Assembly: GCA_963838415.1 (NCBI GenBank)
Contig: CAWIRB010000004.1
Span: 186,001 to 250,000, forward strand
Direction: 5' to 3'
Length of the DNA stretch: 64,000 nucleotides
From: Acidiflorens sp003134435
GTDB taxonomy: Bacteria > Acidobacteriota > Terriglobia > Terriglobales > Acidobacteriaceae
The notes beneath the pieces were generated by a model. It had not been told where the DNA came from. It saw only the letters and a program-made list of their open reading frames with translations, and did not search any database. Made by a program: the position numbers and the translations under genes. Positions 33,442 to 42,554 of this stretch are shown here, one piece after another. Positions within the stretch are counted from its first letter, which is position 1; each line of letters starts with the position of its first letter.

Positions 33442-34545
33442 ATGATCCACCGTTTCCTGTTGTGCCTCTTTGTTTTTTCGCTGGTCTTCGCCATAACTTC
33501 CAGCGCCCAGCCTGAGCAACTGAATTACGATCGCGCCGGCGAAAGTTGGGACTGGAGTGGTGGCGGCGAAGAGGGTGGCGCGTCATCGTATCTCGGTGTA
33601 GATATTGCCGACGTTTCGCCCGAGCGGCTGGGGGAATTAAAGCTGAAAGAAGAGCATGGGGCGGAAGTCACCATGGTCGACCGCGATGCGCCCGCCGGGA
33701 AAGCCGGACTGCAGGAGCACGACGTGATCCTGACGCTCAACGGCGCCGCAATCGAAAGTGCCGCGCAATTGCGCCGCATGATTAAGGAAACTCCGGCAGG
33801 CCGCGTCGTGACGCTCGGCATCAGCCGTGACGGTCAACCCCAAACCATCAAGGTGCAACTTGCCGACCGGCACAAATCCATGACCTGGGCCCCGAAGAGC
33901 GGCGATTTCAGTTTCAATATGCCCGATTGGCCCGCCATGCCTGACTTCGAGTTGCCCGTCTCCGTCGTGGTGGTTCATTCTGCCGCGCGCAGCGGACTGA
34001 TGGTGGAAAACATTACTCCGCAACTGGGAGATTTCTTCGGAGTGAGGAACGGAACCGGCGTGCTGGTGCGTAACGTGGAGAAAGGCAGCCGTGGAGAAAA
34101 AAGTGGGTTCCGCGCGGGGGATGTGGTGGTCAAGGTCAATGGCCAGCCCGTCCACGACACCTCGGATTTTTCCCATGCCCTGCGTTCCTCGACTGGCAAC
34201 ACCGCGGCAGTCACCGTGATCCGCGAGAAGAAGGAGCAGAATCTCACCCTGACGCTTCCCGAAAAGAAGGATTCCGGCAGCCTGTTGGAAGACAGCTTTG
34301 ACTTCCCCGAAGTGACGGCGGAGACACAGGAGGCGATTAACCGGGCCGCTAATAAGATCGCCCGACTCGCCCCAGCCATCTCGGAAAGGATACAGCACGA
34401 AGCATCGCGCCTGAGCGAAGTCGAGAACAGCCTGCGAGATTCGGAGCGGGCCTTGCGAGATCAGCAGCTCGAGATGGAGGAACAGCAGGATAAACGGCAA
34501 CACCAGCTATCCCACGAGCTATCCACAGACTGGGCCGAAATCTGA
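33442..34545 (+). CDS. Exported double-PDZ protein
   Basis: 367 residues. Signal peptide (LCLFVFSLVFAITSSAQ), then PDZ 1 at about 48-135 (SYLGVDIADVSPERLGELKL; DAPAGKAGLQEHDVILTLNG) and PDZ 2 at about 180-275 (SGLMVENITPQLGDFFGVRN; RAGDVVVKVNGQPVHDTSDF). A coiled-coil tail rich in Glu/Gln/Arg follows (LRDSERALRDQQLEMEEQQD). No trypsin-like protease domain is present, so this is an adaptor rather than a DegP protease. It completes the sigma-factor operon. GGAGGG precedes the ATG. Confidence 0.9.
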   Translation: MIHRFLLCLFVFSLVFAITSSAQPEQLNYDRAGESWDWSGGGEEGGASSYLGVDIADVSPERLGELKLKEEHGAEVTMVDRDAPAGKAGLQEHDVILTLNGAAIESAAQLRRMIKETPAGRVVTLGISRDGQPQTIKVQLADRHKSMTWAPKSGDFSFNMPDWPAMPDFELPVSVVVVHSAARSGLMVENITPQLGDFFGVRNGTGVLVRNVEKGSRGEKSGFRAGDVVVKVNGQPVHDTSDFSHALRSSTGNTAAVTVIREKKEQNLTLTLPEKKDSGSLLEDSFDFPEVTAETQEAINRAANKIARLAPAISERIQHEASRLSEVENSLRDSERALRDQQLEMEEQQDKRQHQLSHELSTDWAEI

Positions 34546-34699
34546 TTCCGGCGTAAGTCTCGTTACGTAGGTCACCGGCGGCCGAACCCATGCCTGGGTT
34601 CGAAGTCCAGAGTTAACAGCAGGATGGCCAGATTCCACAGGTGCACTACCCACTCGTTACCTGTCCCGGTAACCAAAATACCGCTAATCTGTTGTCGCG

Positions 34700-36064
34700 A
34701 TGGCCTTCCGTGCCCTGGTATTTTCCAAGAACCCTGAGACGAACAACGCGATCGCGGCAGCCTGCCAGCGGGCTGACATCCGCGCCCAGGCTTACTCCGA
34801 CATCTTTTCAGCCATCGAAAAAGCGAAGACGCAGACGTTTTCCTGCGTGATCGCGGACTGGGCCGATCAGCCCGAAGCGAGCTTCCTGTTGAAGCGGGCT
34901 CGAGAGTCCGTGCCCAACCGAGACACAGTGGCGATCGCCATCATCGATCACGATCCCGCAACCGCGGAAGTGCGCGACAATCGGCTCGCTTTTCTCATCC
35001 AGCGCCCAATCTCCGCCGAGGAAGCCGACGCGGTACTCAGCAAAGCCAGCCAAAAGATGCAGCCGTCGAGCGCGCAGGATGCAGCGAAGTATTCCGTCGA
35101 AGACGAAGCCAGCAGCGCCGTCCAGCGGGCCCTTTCCAGCAGCGCTGAACAGAATCACCAGCATCAGTCAGCGACTGGATTCTCGGAATCGACCCCGGTA
35201 GCGAACGAGGTTGCCGAACCGGCAATTAACCGGGATCTGCAAGAACGTGAGCATCGTCATGGGCTCGGGCTCCGCGGAGTTTGCGCCGCCGCACTGATCC
35301 TGGTTTCGGCGTTTGTCCTGTGGCGATCACGCGAAACGCTGCAGTATCTCGCCCAAACTCCGGAAGGAAGATTCAACGTCATACGGGAATCGGTAGCGGC
35401 GCTTTTCAACGGAAACCAGGCCGGAGCCTCGCCCGTCAGTCCCGCCGCCAGTGATGCGCAAAGCAACGCGCAACGGGAGGCCTACTACAACCGACTTTCC
35501 AACTCTAATCAGCCGGAGCCTGTCCTCGGACTCGTCGCCACCGAATCTACTCTCGACACGCGGCCGCCCTTGCCCAAGCCCGCCGACCTGCCCTTGCCCG
35601 TTGCCGTGCTTGAACACCAGGAACCGCCGCCGGTCCACGTGCAACGCGCCGCGATTCCCGAAAGCATGAGAAACTCGGCGCCCATTGCGCCCCCCGTCGT
35701 CGTAACCGTCGGTCCGGCCCAGATGATGCCCGTCTCCGCCCCCCAGCCGCAGCCTGCCGCCCAGCAGTTCAGCGAACCCGTCGCCATCAGCGAAGAGTCC
35801 GCCCGCGCCCTCCTGGTTCACTCCGTTGATCCGGTGTATCCGCCGGAAGGGCTACCCCAGAAACTTCATGGAGCGGTCGTGCTGCAGGCAGTGGTGGGCC
35901 GCGATGGCGGCATCGAGGATCTCAAACTCGTGCGCGGAAATTTTATTCTGGGCCGGGCGGCAATTGCCGCAGTCAAGCAATGGCGCTTCCAGCCCTACAG
36001 CATCAACGGCCACGCCGCCGAGACACAAACCACGATCACCGTCAACTTTACTTACCCGGGCTAG
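34700..36064 (+). CDS. Receiver-like/TonB C-terminal fusion protein
   Basis: 454 residues. Residues 1-120 look like a degenerate response-regulator receiver (FRALVFSKNPETNNAIAAAC; FSCVIADWADQ with Asp at the end of strand 3; RLAFLIQRPISAEEADAVL with R where the conserved Lys is expected). The acidic pair is missing. One membrane helix (GVCAAALILVSAFVLW, near 195) leads to a Pro/Ala-rich periplasmic spacer. The end is a TonB C-terminal domain (VDPVYPPEGLPQKLHGAVVL; AIAAVKQWRFQPY). Probably transfers energy to an outer-membrane receptor. Confidence 0.85.
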   Translation: MAFRALVFSKNPETNNAIAAACQRADIRAQAYSDIFSAIEKAKTQTFSCVIADWADQPEASFLLKRARESVPNRDTVAIAIIDHDPATAEVRDNRLAFLIQRPISAEEADAVLSKASQKMQPSSAQDAAKYSVEDEASSAVQRALSSSAEQNHQHQSATGFSESTPVANEVAEPAINRDLQEREHRHGLGLRGVCAAALILVSAFVLWRSRETLQYLAQTPEGRFNVIRESVAALFNGNQAGASPVSPAASDAQSNAQREAYYNRLSNSNQPEPVLGLVATESTLDTRPPLPKPADLPLPVAVLEHQEPPPVHVQRAAIPESMRNSAPIAPPVVVTVGPAQMMPVSAPQPQPAAQQFSEPVAISEESARALLVHSVDPVYPPEGLPQKLHGAVVLQAVVGRDGGIEDLKLVRGNFILGRAAIAAVKQWRFQPYSINGHAAETQTTITVNFTYPG

Positions 36065-36133
36065 TGTAAGGCCCGGGCTAATGTGGAGAGAGGGCTGGGC
36101 CTCATCTGGAGAGGACTCCCCACCCTCCCTCGC

Positions 36134-36959
36134 TTAACTCGGAAACCAGCGTGGGAGTAGCAGGAATTTAAGCCAGCCTTCAAAAATGTCAGACCAGGCA
36201 TGGGACATGATGTTGGCGCGAAGGTTGCCCCGGAGGGCGGCCAGCGTCCCATATAAGATCCCCAGCACCGCGATCACGGTTACCGGATTTCCAACCTTGA
36301 TACGAGTGCACCAATCCAAAGACCAACCCCTGACCGATCACTGCGGCAACGACGCTGCCGCTGATCGCGAGCAACTGGCGCTGCAGGTATCCGCGAAAGA
36401 TCAACTCCTCGCAAAAGCCCGCAGTCAACGAAAGCGTGACCCAGGCGGCAGCCTCGGCTACGGTCCGCGGCAGTAGAGGAAAGACCGGGCTCGCTTGATT
36501 GGGGCCGAGCACCCAATAGACGCCATAGGCAACGCCTTCCCAGACCAGCCAGAAAGGGAGGGCTAGTCCGATGTCACCGGCAAGCTGTTGCCATGTCGTC
36601 CAGCGGCCACCACTGAGCGCCAGCAGGTTGCCACCTTGTCCGCGAACTCCCGCCCAGCAATACAGCAGGAAGAGCAGGTCGGCCGCCGCCGCGCCAAGCC
36701 AGGCTTTGCTGGCTCCCGGATGGCTCGGGGCCAGTGCAGCGCTGCTGCTTTGCGGATGCTCGGCCGCATGTTGCTGCGCCGCCCAGCCGGAATAAAGGGT
36801 CCCTGCGACAATGAGAAAAAATACGACGAAATGCCACCAGGGCGCGATCATTTTTGGCCCGATCAGTGCTGGCTCGATCGTCGTTTGTTCCCCGATTCCG
36901 TGCCTCTCTGGAACCGTCGCCGCTAGGTCGCTGTGGGGCTCAGGCTCTGGCTCTGGCAT
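36134..36959 (-). pseudogene. CPBP intramembrane protease gene with frameshift
   Basis: The gene encodes a CAAX/CPBP-type membrane protease. The ATG 36959 frame carries the catalytic motifs AGFCEELIFRGYLQRQL and GQGLVFGLVHSYQGW, but then runs out of family similarity. The expected last part (VTVIAVLGILYGTLAALRGN, then LRANIMSHAWSDIFEGWLKF) continues in the +1 frame and stops at 36134. The shift lies at about 36271-36300, consistent with one extra base. Either a real recent mutation or a sequence error. AGGAG sets the start; the cytochrome c gene lies 37 bp upstream on the same strand. Confidence 0.75.
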
Positions 36960-36995
36960 CGGGCTCCTCGGGCATACGCCGGACAAAGATCGGCA

Positions 36996-37550
36996 CTACT
37001 TGTGCTCGTCGTGCGCTTCCGGCGCGCTAGCGGGAGGGGCTGCGCCACTGGCATTTTTCCAATACTCCTGCACCGCCGGCGGCAGTTTTTCGATGCGCGT
37101 GAGAAATGCCGTGAGTTTCCACATGTCCGCGTCTGACAACGTCTTATCCCACGCGGGCATACCTGTGTAGCGCACGCCGTTGCGAATGACATAGTAGACG
37201 TGCCATTCCGCGTCGTCCGGCGGCTGAAGAATAAGATTCGGCGGGGGAGGGTACATCGAAGTCTCCAGCGTCGAGGGCTGGCGGTCGATCCCCCCGTGGC
37301 AGAGCGCGCAATTCATGGTGTAGATCTTCAGCCCGGCGATCAGATTCTCGTCGGTGGGAGGGACGGGATTGTTCACCCGCGGGGCATGGCGCTCTACGGA
37401 ATTATCCAGCGCGCTCATCGCAATGTGCCGTTCCATTTCAGGGGGTGCGCTGTTGGCCCGAGTCGGCAAAAAACCTAACAAAGCCAGCCCAAAACTGCCC
37501 AGCAGCAGCAGAAGGATCGTGACCACCACCCCCAGAACGAAGTTGCGCAT
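36996..37550 (-). CDS. Class I c-type cytochrome, membrane-anchored
   Basis: About 184 residues. An N-terminal membrane anchor (VVVTILLLLLGSFGLALLGF) is followed by a periplasmic haem domain with IYTMNCALCHGGIDRQ (CxxCH) and distal methionine in VRYTGMPAWDKTLSDADMWK. Electron donor and acceptor are unknown. ATG 37550 is favoured by GAGG 8 nt upstream; an upstream GTG at 37601 would add 17 residues. It lies between the VWFA gene and the CPBP gene in one run. Confidence 0.9.
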   Translation of the reverse strand: MRNFVLGVVVTILLLLLGSFGLALLGFLPTRANSAPPEMERHIAMSALDNSVERHAPRVNNPVPPTDENLIAGLKIYTMNCALCHGGIDRQPSTLETSMYPPPPNLILQPPDDAEWHVYYVIRNGVRYTGMPAWDKTLSDADMWKLTAFLTRIEKLPPAVQEYWKNASGAAPPASAPEAHDEHK

Positions 37551-37605
37551 TTCAGACCCTCGAAGAACCTTTTTCGCCGAATCGCTTGGTGCGGCGACCA
37601 CTTTC

Positions 37606-39357
37606 TCATTCTACCTTCAAGGGTGCGGCCACCGATCCGATGCGTCCGCTGAGATTGTCGCGGACCACGAAACGCACCGTGTATTCCCCGGGAGCTAGAT
37701 CCAGCGCGCCTCGGTACCCAACTCCTTGCTGCCGAATCGCAGCCAGTTTCTCCGCCGTCAAATGAGCCTCGACATTCCGTCCCACCGGATGATCCACCAT
37801 TTTGCCATCCGCCGTTTTCGCCAGCGCCACGAATTCCAGCGCTACATGGTTGTTGTCGCTGTCGTTGATCAGCGAAGCGTCGGGCGCCAGGTGCATTTCA
37901 TAATTCACATGCTTCTTGCCCGGATCTTTCCCTGCCTCAACTTTGTCCCAGCGGGCCACCAGCGCGAGCGAAGTGTAATCCAACGGCGACTGCAGCGCCG
38001 ATGAAATATCGTTGTTGCGGCTGTTCTCCGGATCGGTCGTGGCGTTGGTTACAAAAAAGCCGCTGCGCGCCCGCACCTCAATATGCTCGCGCTTCACCTT
38101 CACTGCCAGCTTCCTCCAGCCCGGCTTCGTCTTCGTCCGGTCAAGATAGTAGCCCAGCATGTAGTATTCGGCCGAGTCGTTGACCGCATCCCGAAATCCC
38201 TTCGCCAGATCGTTGGAGTTGTAATAGGCGCGACCTCCCGTCATCGCCGCAAAAGTCTGGAAGCTCGCCTGCGTGTCCATGTTTTTCCAGCTCATGTTGC
38301 GCGCATAGTTCTTTCCCGGATTGCGCACCGCGGCGCTCGGCAAAGTCACCACCTGCAGTCCCTTCACGTCCACCGGATAAAGCGCAATCTGCGCATCGTT
38401 CAGCAGTTGCCAGGTATGTTCGTACATCGGCAGCACGTCGCTGAGCGTGTCCCGGCCCGCCGGCGCCAGCTGCATCGTGTTATCGCTCACGCTGAAGGGG
38501 AATCCGCCGCCCGCCCAGATCAGCGACTTCCGCCCGGGAAACCCTCCCACCGCCTGCGCGATCTGTTGCAGCCCCTGCAGCGTATAGGTGATCGCCAGCC
38601 GCTGCTCGAACGATTGAAAGTTCAGCTCCGCGTCCTCCATCATGGCCTGAATCTGCGTGGCTTCATTCTGCACCGTTGTGGGATCGATGCCCGCGCTCCC
38701 ATCCGGGCTCGCGCTCCCCGTCAGCCCTTCTACATCCTCCGGGCTATCGACCATCTGGAAGGTATCGCCCTTCACCTTGTGCAGCGCCGCTACCAGCACC
38801 CGCGGGTCGGTGGTGAAGTCGTGCACCACGTGAATACCGCTGCGGGTCAGGGTGTAAAGCGCGGTCGGCTCGCGCTGATCCACCGATTGCGTCAGATATT
38901 TGAGCAGGTCTTTACGCGCATTCGCCTGATCCATGAAAGAAGTGTTAATGAAGTCGAGCACCATTAGCGTAATGCGCTTGGCCGACGCATCGCCCGCCAG
39001 CGCGTTGCTGAACTCGTTCGCACTCCTGGGACGCGACATGCGGTGAGTGTCGCTGGTGATTTCCTCAAACGTCGAAATCTTCTGTTCCGCGCCGTTCTCC
39101 AGCACCGTGAAGTCTTCTCTCTTGAGCCCGGTGATATGCGTGCCCGACTTGTCGGTCACCAGCGTTGGGATCAGCACCAGTTCCGTGCGCGCCGTGAACC
39201 GGACTTCTCCGCTGTTCTCTTTTTCCTTGTCTTTCTCCTTGTCCTTGTCTCGGCCAAAGACAAAAACCGAACCCGCCAAAATCGCAATCAAAGTGAAACA
39301 GCAAGTGAAGTAGCAGGAAAAGTAGCAGGAGAGCTTGCGGCTAGTCGTCATTCCCAT
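37606..39357 (-). CDS. VWFA-related Acidobacterial domain protein
   Basis: 583 residues. After an N-terminal membrane segment (FTLIAILAGSVFVFG) and a Lys/Asp/Glu stretch (RDKDKEKDKEKEN) comes TELVLIPTLVTDKSGTHITG with LKREDFTVLENGAEQKISTF, the opening typical of the VWFA-related Acidobacterial family. A von Willebrand A domain follows (ITLMVLDFINTSFMDQANAR, about 130-340). The C-terminal region has beta character and ends KVE. Function is unknown; many paralogues occur in Acidobacteria. This gene is the main phylum clue. Confidence 0.93.
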   Translation of the reverse strand: MGMTTSRKLSCYFSCYFTCCFTLIAILAGSVFVFGRDKDKEKDKEKENSGEVRFTARTELVLIPTLVTDKSGTHITGLKREDFTVLENGAEQKISTFEEITSDTHRMSRPRSANEFSNALAGDASAKRITLMVLDFINTSFMDQANARKDLLKYLTQSVDQREPTALYTLTRSGIHVVHDFTTDPRVLVAALHKVKGDTFQMVDSPEDVEGLTGSASPDGSAGIDPTTVQNEATQIQAMMEDAELNFQSFEQRLAITYTLQGLQQIAQAVGGFPGRKSLIWAGGGFPFSVSDNTMQLAPAGRDTLSDVLPMYEHTWQLLNDAQIALYPVDVKGLQVVTLPSAAVRNPGKNYARNMSWKNMDTQASFQTFAAMTGGRAYYNSNDLAKGFRDAVNDSAEYYMLGYYLDRTKTKPGWRKLAVKVKREHIEVRARSGFFVTNATTDPENSRNNDISSALQSPLDYTSLALVARWDKVEAGKDPGKKHVNYEMHLAPDASLINDSDNNHVALEFVALAKTADGKMVDHPVGRNVEAHLTAEKLAAIRQQGVGYRGALDLAPGEYTVRFVVRDNLSGRIGSVAAPLKVE

Positions 39358-39540
39358 ACTCCCTTCAAGCTGCAGGAAAAGGATGCCGGGTCATTCGTTC
39401 GGGAAGGCGCAGCTTGAAGTCGTGCCGCCCAGGACCTGTATCCACACGGGCTTTCACCCCCGAGGGCCGCACTACCCACGCGTGGAACCTTCTACCAGAC
39501 GAGATGAGAATCGCTTCTTGGCTTGCCAGTATATAACAAC

Positions 39541-40515
39541 TCAGTAAGCCCGCAGCCGCCGCGCCTCGCGCACCAGATCGGAAACTTTCGGCAGAAAAAA
39601 TTCTTCCAGCGGCGGCGAAAACGGCACCGGTGTGTCCAGCAACGTCAGCCGGACAATGGGCCCATCCAGATCGTCAAACGACTCTTCATTGACGATCGCT
39701 GAAATTTCTCCCGCCAGTCCACCCGTGCGCGCGTGCTCGTGCAGAATGATGACTTTGTTCGTCTTCTTCACCGTAGCGGCAATCGCCGCCCGATCCAGGG
39801 GCGAAAGCGTCCGCAGATCCAGAATCTCGATTTCGATTCCTTCCCTGCTCAGGATCTCCGCCGCTTCCAGCGCCACGTACAGCATGGCGGCGTAAGTAAT
39901 CACGCTAAGATGCTGCCCTTCGCGCGCCACTCGCGCCTTCCCCAGCGGAACCACGTAATCGTCCTCTGGAATTTCTTCCTTGATTCTGCGATAGAGATAC
40001 TTATGCTCGAAAAAAATCACCGGGTTATGGTCGCGAATCGCCGCCTTGATCAGTCCCTTGGCATCGTATGCCGTCGCCGGACAGACCACCTTCAGCCCCG
40101 GCGCATGGACAAACCACATCTCCGGATTCTGCGAATGAAATGGCCCGCCATGCACATTCCCGCCGCTCGGCCCACGAATCACCAGCGGAGCGGGCGCTCC
40201 CCACCGATAGTGCGACTTCGCAACCATGTTTACAATCTGATTGAAGGCGCACCCAATGAAGTCCATGAACTGGAACTCAGCCACCGGTCGCAGCCCCGTA
40301 AGCGCCGCGCCGAAAGCCGCTCCCACGATCGCCGACTCGGCAATGGGAGTGTCAATCACCCGCTCCGGCCCGAAGCGGTCGATAAATCCCTCGGTAACCT
40401 TAAAAGCGCCTCCATAGATTCCGATATCCTCGCCCAGGCAAAAGACGGACGCGTCGCGCTCCATCTCTTCCCACATACCCTGCCGGATCGCTTCAAGATA
40501 GGTAACAACCGCCAT
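39541..40515 (-). CDS. Alpha-ketoacid dehydrogenase E1 beta subunit
   Basis: 324 residues of the transketolase-like E1-beta family (pyruvate or branched-chain 2-oxoacid dehydrogenase). YLEAIRQGMWEEMERDASVF, GEDIGIYGGAFKVTEGFIDR and FGPERVIDTPIAESAIVGAA are standard, as is VIILHEHARTGGLAGEISAI near the end. The E1-alpha gene is not adjacent: the gene upstream is a divergent SulP transporter. ATG 40515 gives the conserved start MAVVTYLEAI; the frame is open to 40653 without similarity. Confidence 0.92.
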   Translation of the reverse strand: MAVVTYLEAIRQGMWEEMERDASVFCLGEDIGIYGGAFKVTEGFIDRFGPERVIDTPIAESAIVGAAFGAALTGLRPVAEFQFMDFIGCAFNQIVNMVAKSHYRWGAPAPLVIRGPSGGNVHGGPFHSQNPEMWFVHAPGLKVVCPATAYDAKGLIKAAIRDHNPVIFFEHKYLYRRIKEEIPEDDYVVPLGKARVAREGQHLSVITYAAMLYVALEAAEILSREGIEIEILDLRTLSPLDRAAIAATVKKTNKVIILHEHARTGGLAGEISAIVNEESFDDLDGPIVRLTLLDTPVPFSPPLEEFFLPKVSDLVREARRLRAY

Positions 40516-40724
40516 GAACTGGAAGTGTAGCAAGAGCACAGGAATCGCGTCCTGACAATCAGTGCTTCTCCTGGAATGACGTGATCTACGCCGTCCAAGT
40601 TGGCAGCGCAGGCCACGCATGCGGGCGGATCTTTCACCACTGCAATGCCCCAAAGACCTAGGCCCGCCTTACCCTTTCGTGGACTATGTTTCGCGCCTCC
40701 CAGTTGCGATAATCATACAATCCA

Positions 40725-42431
40725 ATGGAACTCTCACTCTTTGAAGAACGCTGGCTCCCGAAATCGGTTCTCTGCCTGCGCCATTACAGCCTCAATACAT
40801 TCCTCCGCGATCTTGTCGCCGGCATCACCGTCGGCTTGGTGGCCCTCCCGCTGGCGATGGCTTTTTCCATCGCTTCCGGACTCACGCCCCAGGCCGGGAT
40901 TTACTGCGCCATCGTGACCGGCTTCATCATCTCCGCCCTCGGCGGTTCCACCACCCAGATCGGAGGCCCCACCGGAGCCTTCGTAGTCGTCATCGCCGGC
41001 ATCGTCGCCCTTCACGGCGTCGATGGCCTCTTCATGTGCACCGTCATGGCCGGAATCATGCTCGTCATCATGGGTCTCACCGGCATGGGTTCCGCCGTCA
41101 AATTCATTCCCCGGCCCATCGTCATCGGCTTCACCAACGGCATCGCCATCCTCATCGCCAGCACTCAAATCAAAGATTTCTTCGGACTCAAACTCGAAAA
41201 AGTCCCCGGCGTGTTCTGGCTGCGCATGGAGGCCCTCGCCCAGAATTTTCATACCATCTCGTTCGAAGCTACCGCCCTGGCCCTCTCCACCATCGCCATC
41301 ATTCTGGTTTGCCGCGCTTTTTCCAACCGCATCCCCGGCGCTATCGTGGCTCTGGTCCTCGGCACCGCCGCCGTATGGTTCTTCAAACTCCCGGTCGCCA
41401 CCATCGGCTCGCGTTTCAACGGAATTCCCAGCGGCCTGCCTCACCTGCACATTCCCGTGTTCCGCACCGATCTCATTCATGGACTTCTGGGACCGGCCCT
41501 CACCGTCGCCATGCTGGGCGCCATCGAATCGCTCATGTCCGCCGTCGTCTCCGATCGCATGAGCAACAGCAGCAGTATCAAAGACCGCCACAATCCCAAC
41601 GTCGAACTGGTCGCGCAGGGCATCGCCAACGTCGTTTCTCCTATGTTTGGAGGCCTGCCCGCCACCGGCGCCATCGCCCGCACCGCTACTAACATCCGTT
41701 CCGGAGCAAGAACTCCCGTCGCCGGCATGATTCACGCTCTCACGCTGCTGGCAATTCTCCTCTTTGCTTCCAGGCTGGTGAGTTTCGTTCCGATGGCCGT
41801 GCTGGCCGGAATCCTGATGGTCGTGAGTTACAACATGGGCGAGTGGCTCGAGATTCCGTCGCTCCTCAAGCTCACGAAGACCGATGTCAGCGTCTGGCTC
41901 GTCACCTTCGCCCTCACCGTTTTCGCCGATCTTACCGTGGCCGTCCAAGCCGGAATGATTCTCGCCGCGCTCCTCTTCATCAGCCGCGTCGCCGCTACCA
42001 CCACCGTTTCCCAGGTCACCGACGACTACGTCGAAGATGGACGGGTCCACATCCTGCAGGATAAAGACATCCCCTACTACGCCACCATTTTCCGCATCCA
42101 CGGCCCGTTTCTTTTCGGCGCAACCGACAAGATCAACGTCGTCACCGAGAATATTCACCAGCTGCCGCCCGTCGTGATTCTCCGGCTGCGCAATATGACC
42201 GCCCTCGATGCCACCGGCCTCTTCGCCCTCGAAGAAGTCGCGCGTACCTTGAAGAAAAGCGGCCGCGAGTTGATTCTGTGCGGCGCCCGCGAGCAACCCC
42301 TGCGCCTCATTCAGCAGACGGAATTCGAGGAATTGGTTGGTCCTGAGAATATTTGCGTCAACGTCCAGGATGCCCTGCGCCGCGCCGAAGAGGCCTTCGA
42401 AAGACTGCAGCCCGCGGCAACCACCCGATGA
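40725..42431 (+). CDS. SulP family inorganic anion transporter
   Basis: 568 residues, with about 12 membrane segments in the first 400 (SVLCLRHYSLNTFLRDLVAG; LVALPLAMAFSIASGLTPQA; GGPTGAFVVVIAGIVA). A C-terminal cytoplasmic STAS domain follows (YYATIFRIHGPFLFGATDKI, then LRLRNMTALDATGLFALEEV). Substrate may be sulfate or bicarbonate. The stop overlaps the next small gene by ATGA. GATAAT lies about 11 nt before the ATG and no Shine-Dalgarno is seen. Confidence 0.93.
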   Translation: MELSLFEERWLPKSVLCLRHYSLNTFLRDLVAGITVGLVALPLAMAFSIASGLTPQAGIYCAIVTGFIISALGGSTTQIGGPTGAFVVVIAGIVALHGVDGLFMCTVMAGIMLVIMGLTGMGSAVKFIPRPIVIGFTNGIAILIASTQIKDFFGLKLEKVPGVFWLRMEALAQNFHTISFEATALALSTIAIILVCRAFSNRIPGAIVALVLGTAAVWFFKLPVATIGSRFNGIPSGLPHLHIPVFRTDLIHGLLGPALTVAMLGAIESLMSAVVSDRMSNSSSIKDRHNPNVELVAQGIANVVSPMFGGLPATGAIARTATNIRSGARTPVAGMIHALTLLAILLFASRLVSFVPMAVLAGILMVVSYNMGEWLEIPSLLKLTKTDVSVWLVTFALTVFADLTVAVQAGMILAALLFISRVAATTTVSQVTDDYVEDGRVHILQDKDIPYYATIFRIHGPFLFGATDKINVVTENIHQLPPVVILRLRNMTALDATGLFALEEVARTLKKSGRELILCGAREQPLRLIQQTEFEELVGPENICVNVQDALRRAEEAFERLQPAATTR

Positions 42432-42535
42432 GCGGCCAGGATTGGAATATCGTCCCTGAAGACATGGCGGAGTGGGTGATTTTTCTGGTTTCTGTCGCGA
42501 TCGTTCTGGGCGCCGCGCTTTGGATCTTCCGCTAA
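42428..42535 (+). CDS. 35-residue single-pass membrane peptide, overlapping sulP stop
   Basis: Starts at ATG 42428, sharing ATGA with the SulP stop. The peptide begins MSGQDWNIVPEDMAEWVIFL and ends in a single hydrophobic helix (VIFLVSVAIVLGAALWIFR). The stop-start overlap and a membrane segment suggest a translationally coupled small subunit or regulator of the transporter. I know no family. A chance ORF remains possible. Confidence 0.55.
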   Translation: MSGQDWNIVPEDMAEWVIFLVSVAIVLGAALWIFR

Positions 42536-42554
42536 GCAAGCGGATAGAGTTTTT

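Noticed and set aside
34586..34620. tRNA-like T-arm (CTGGG, TTCGAAG, TCCAG)
   Set aside because: The 5-bp arm and TTCGA loop are present, but position 61 is not C, no acceptor stem pairs across the region and no anticodon arm is found.
40734..42539. 601-codon ORF opposite sulP
   Set aside because: Gly/Asp/Glu-rich mirror of the transporter's codons, with no domain; the + strand SulP is certain.
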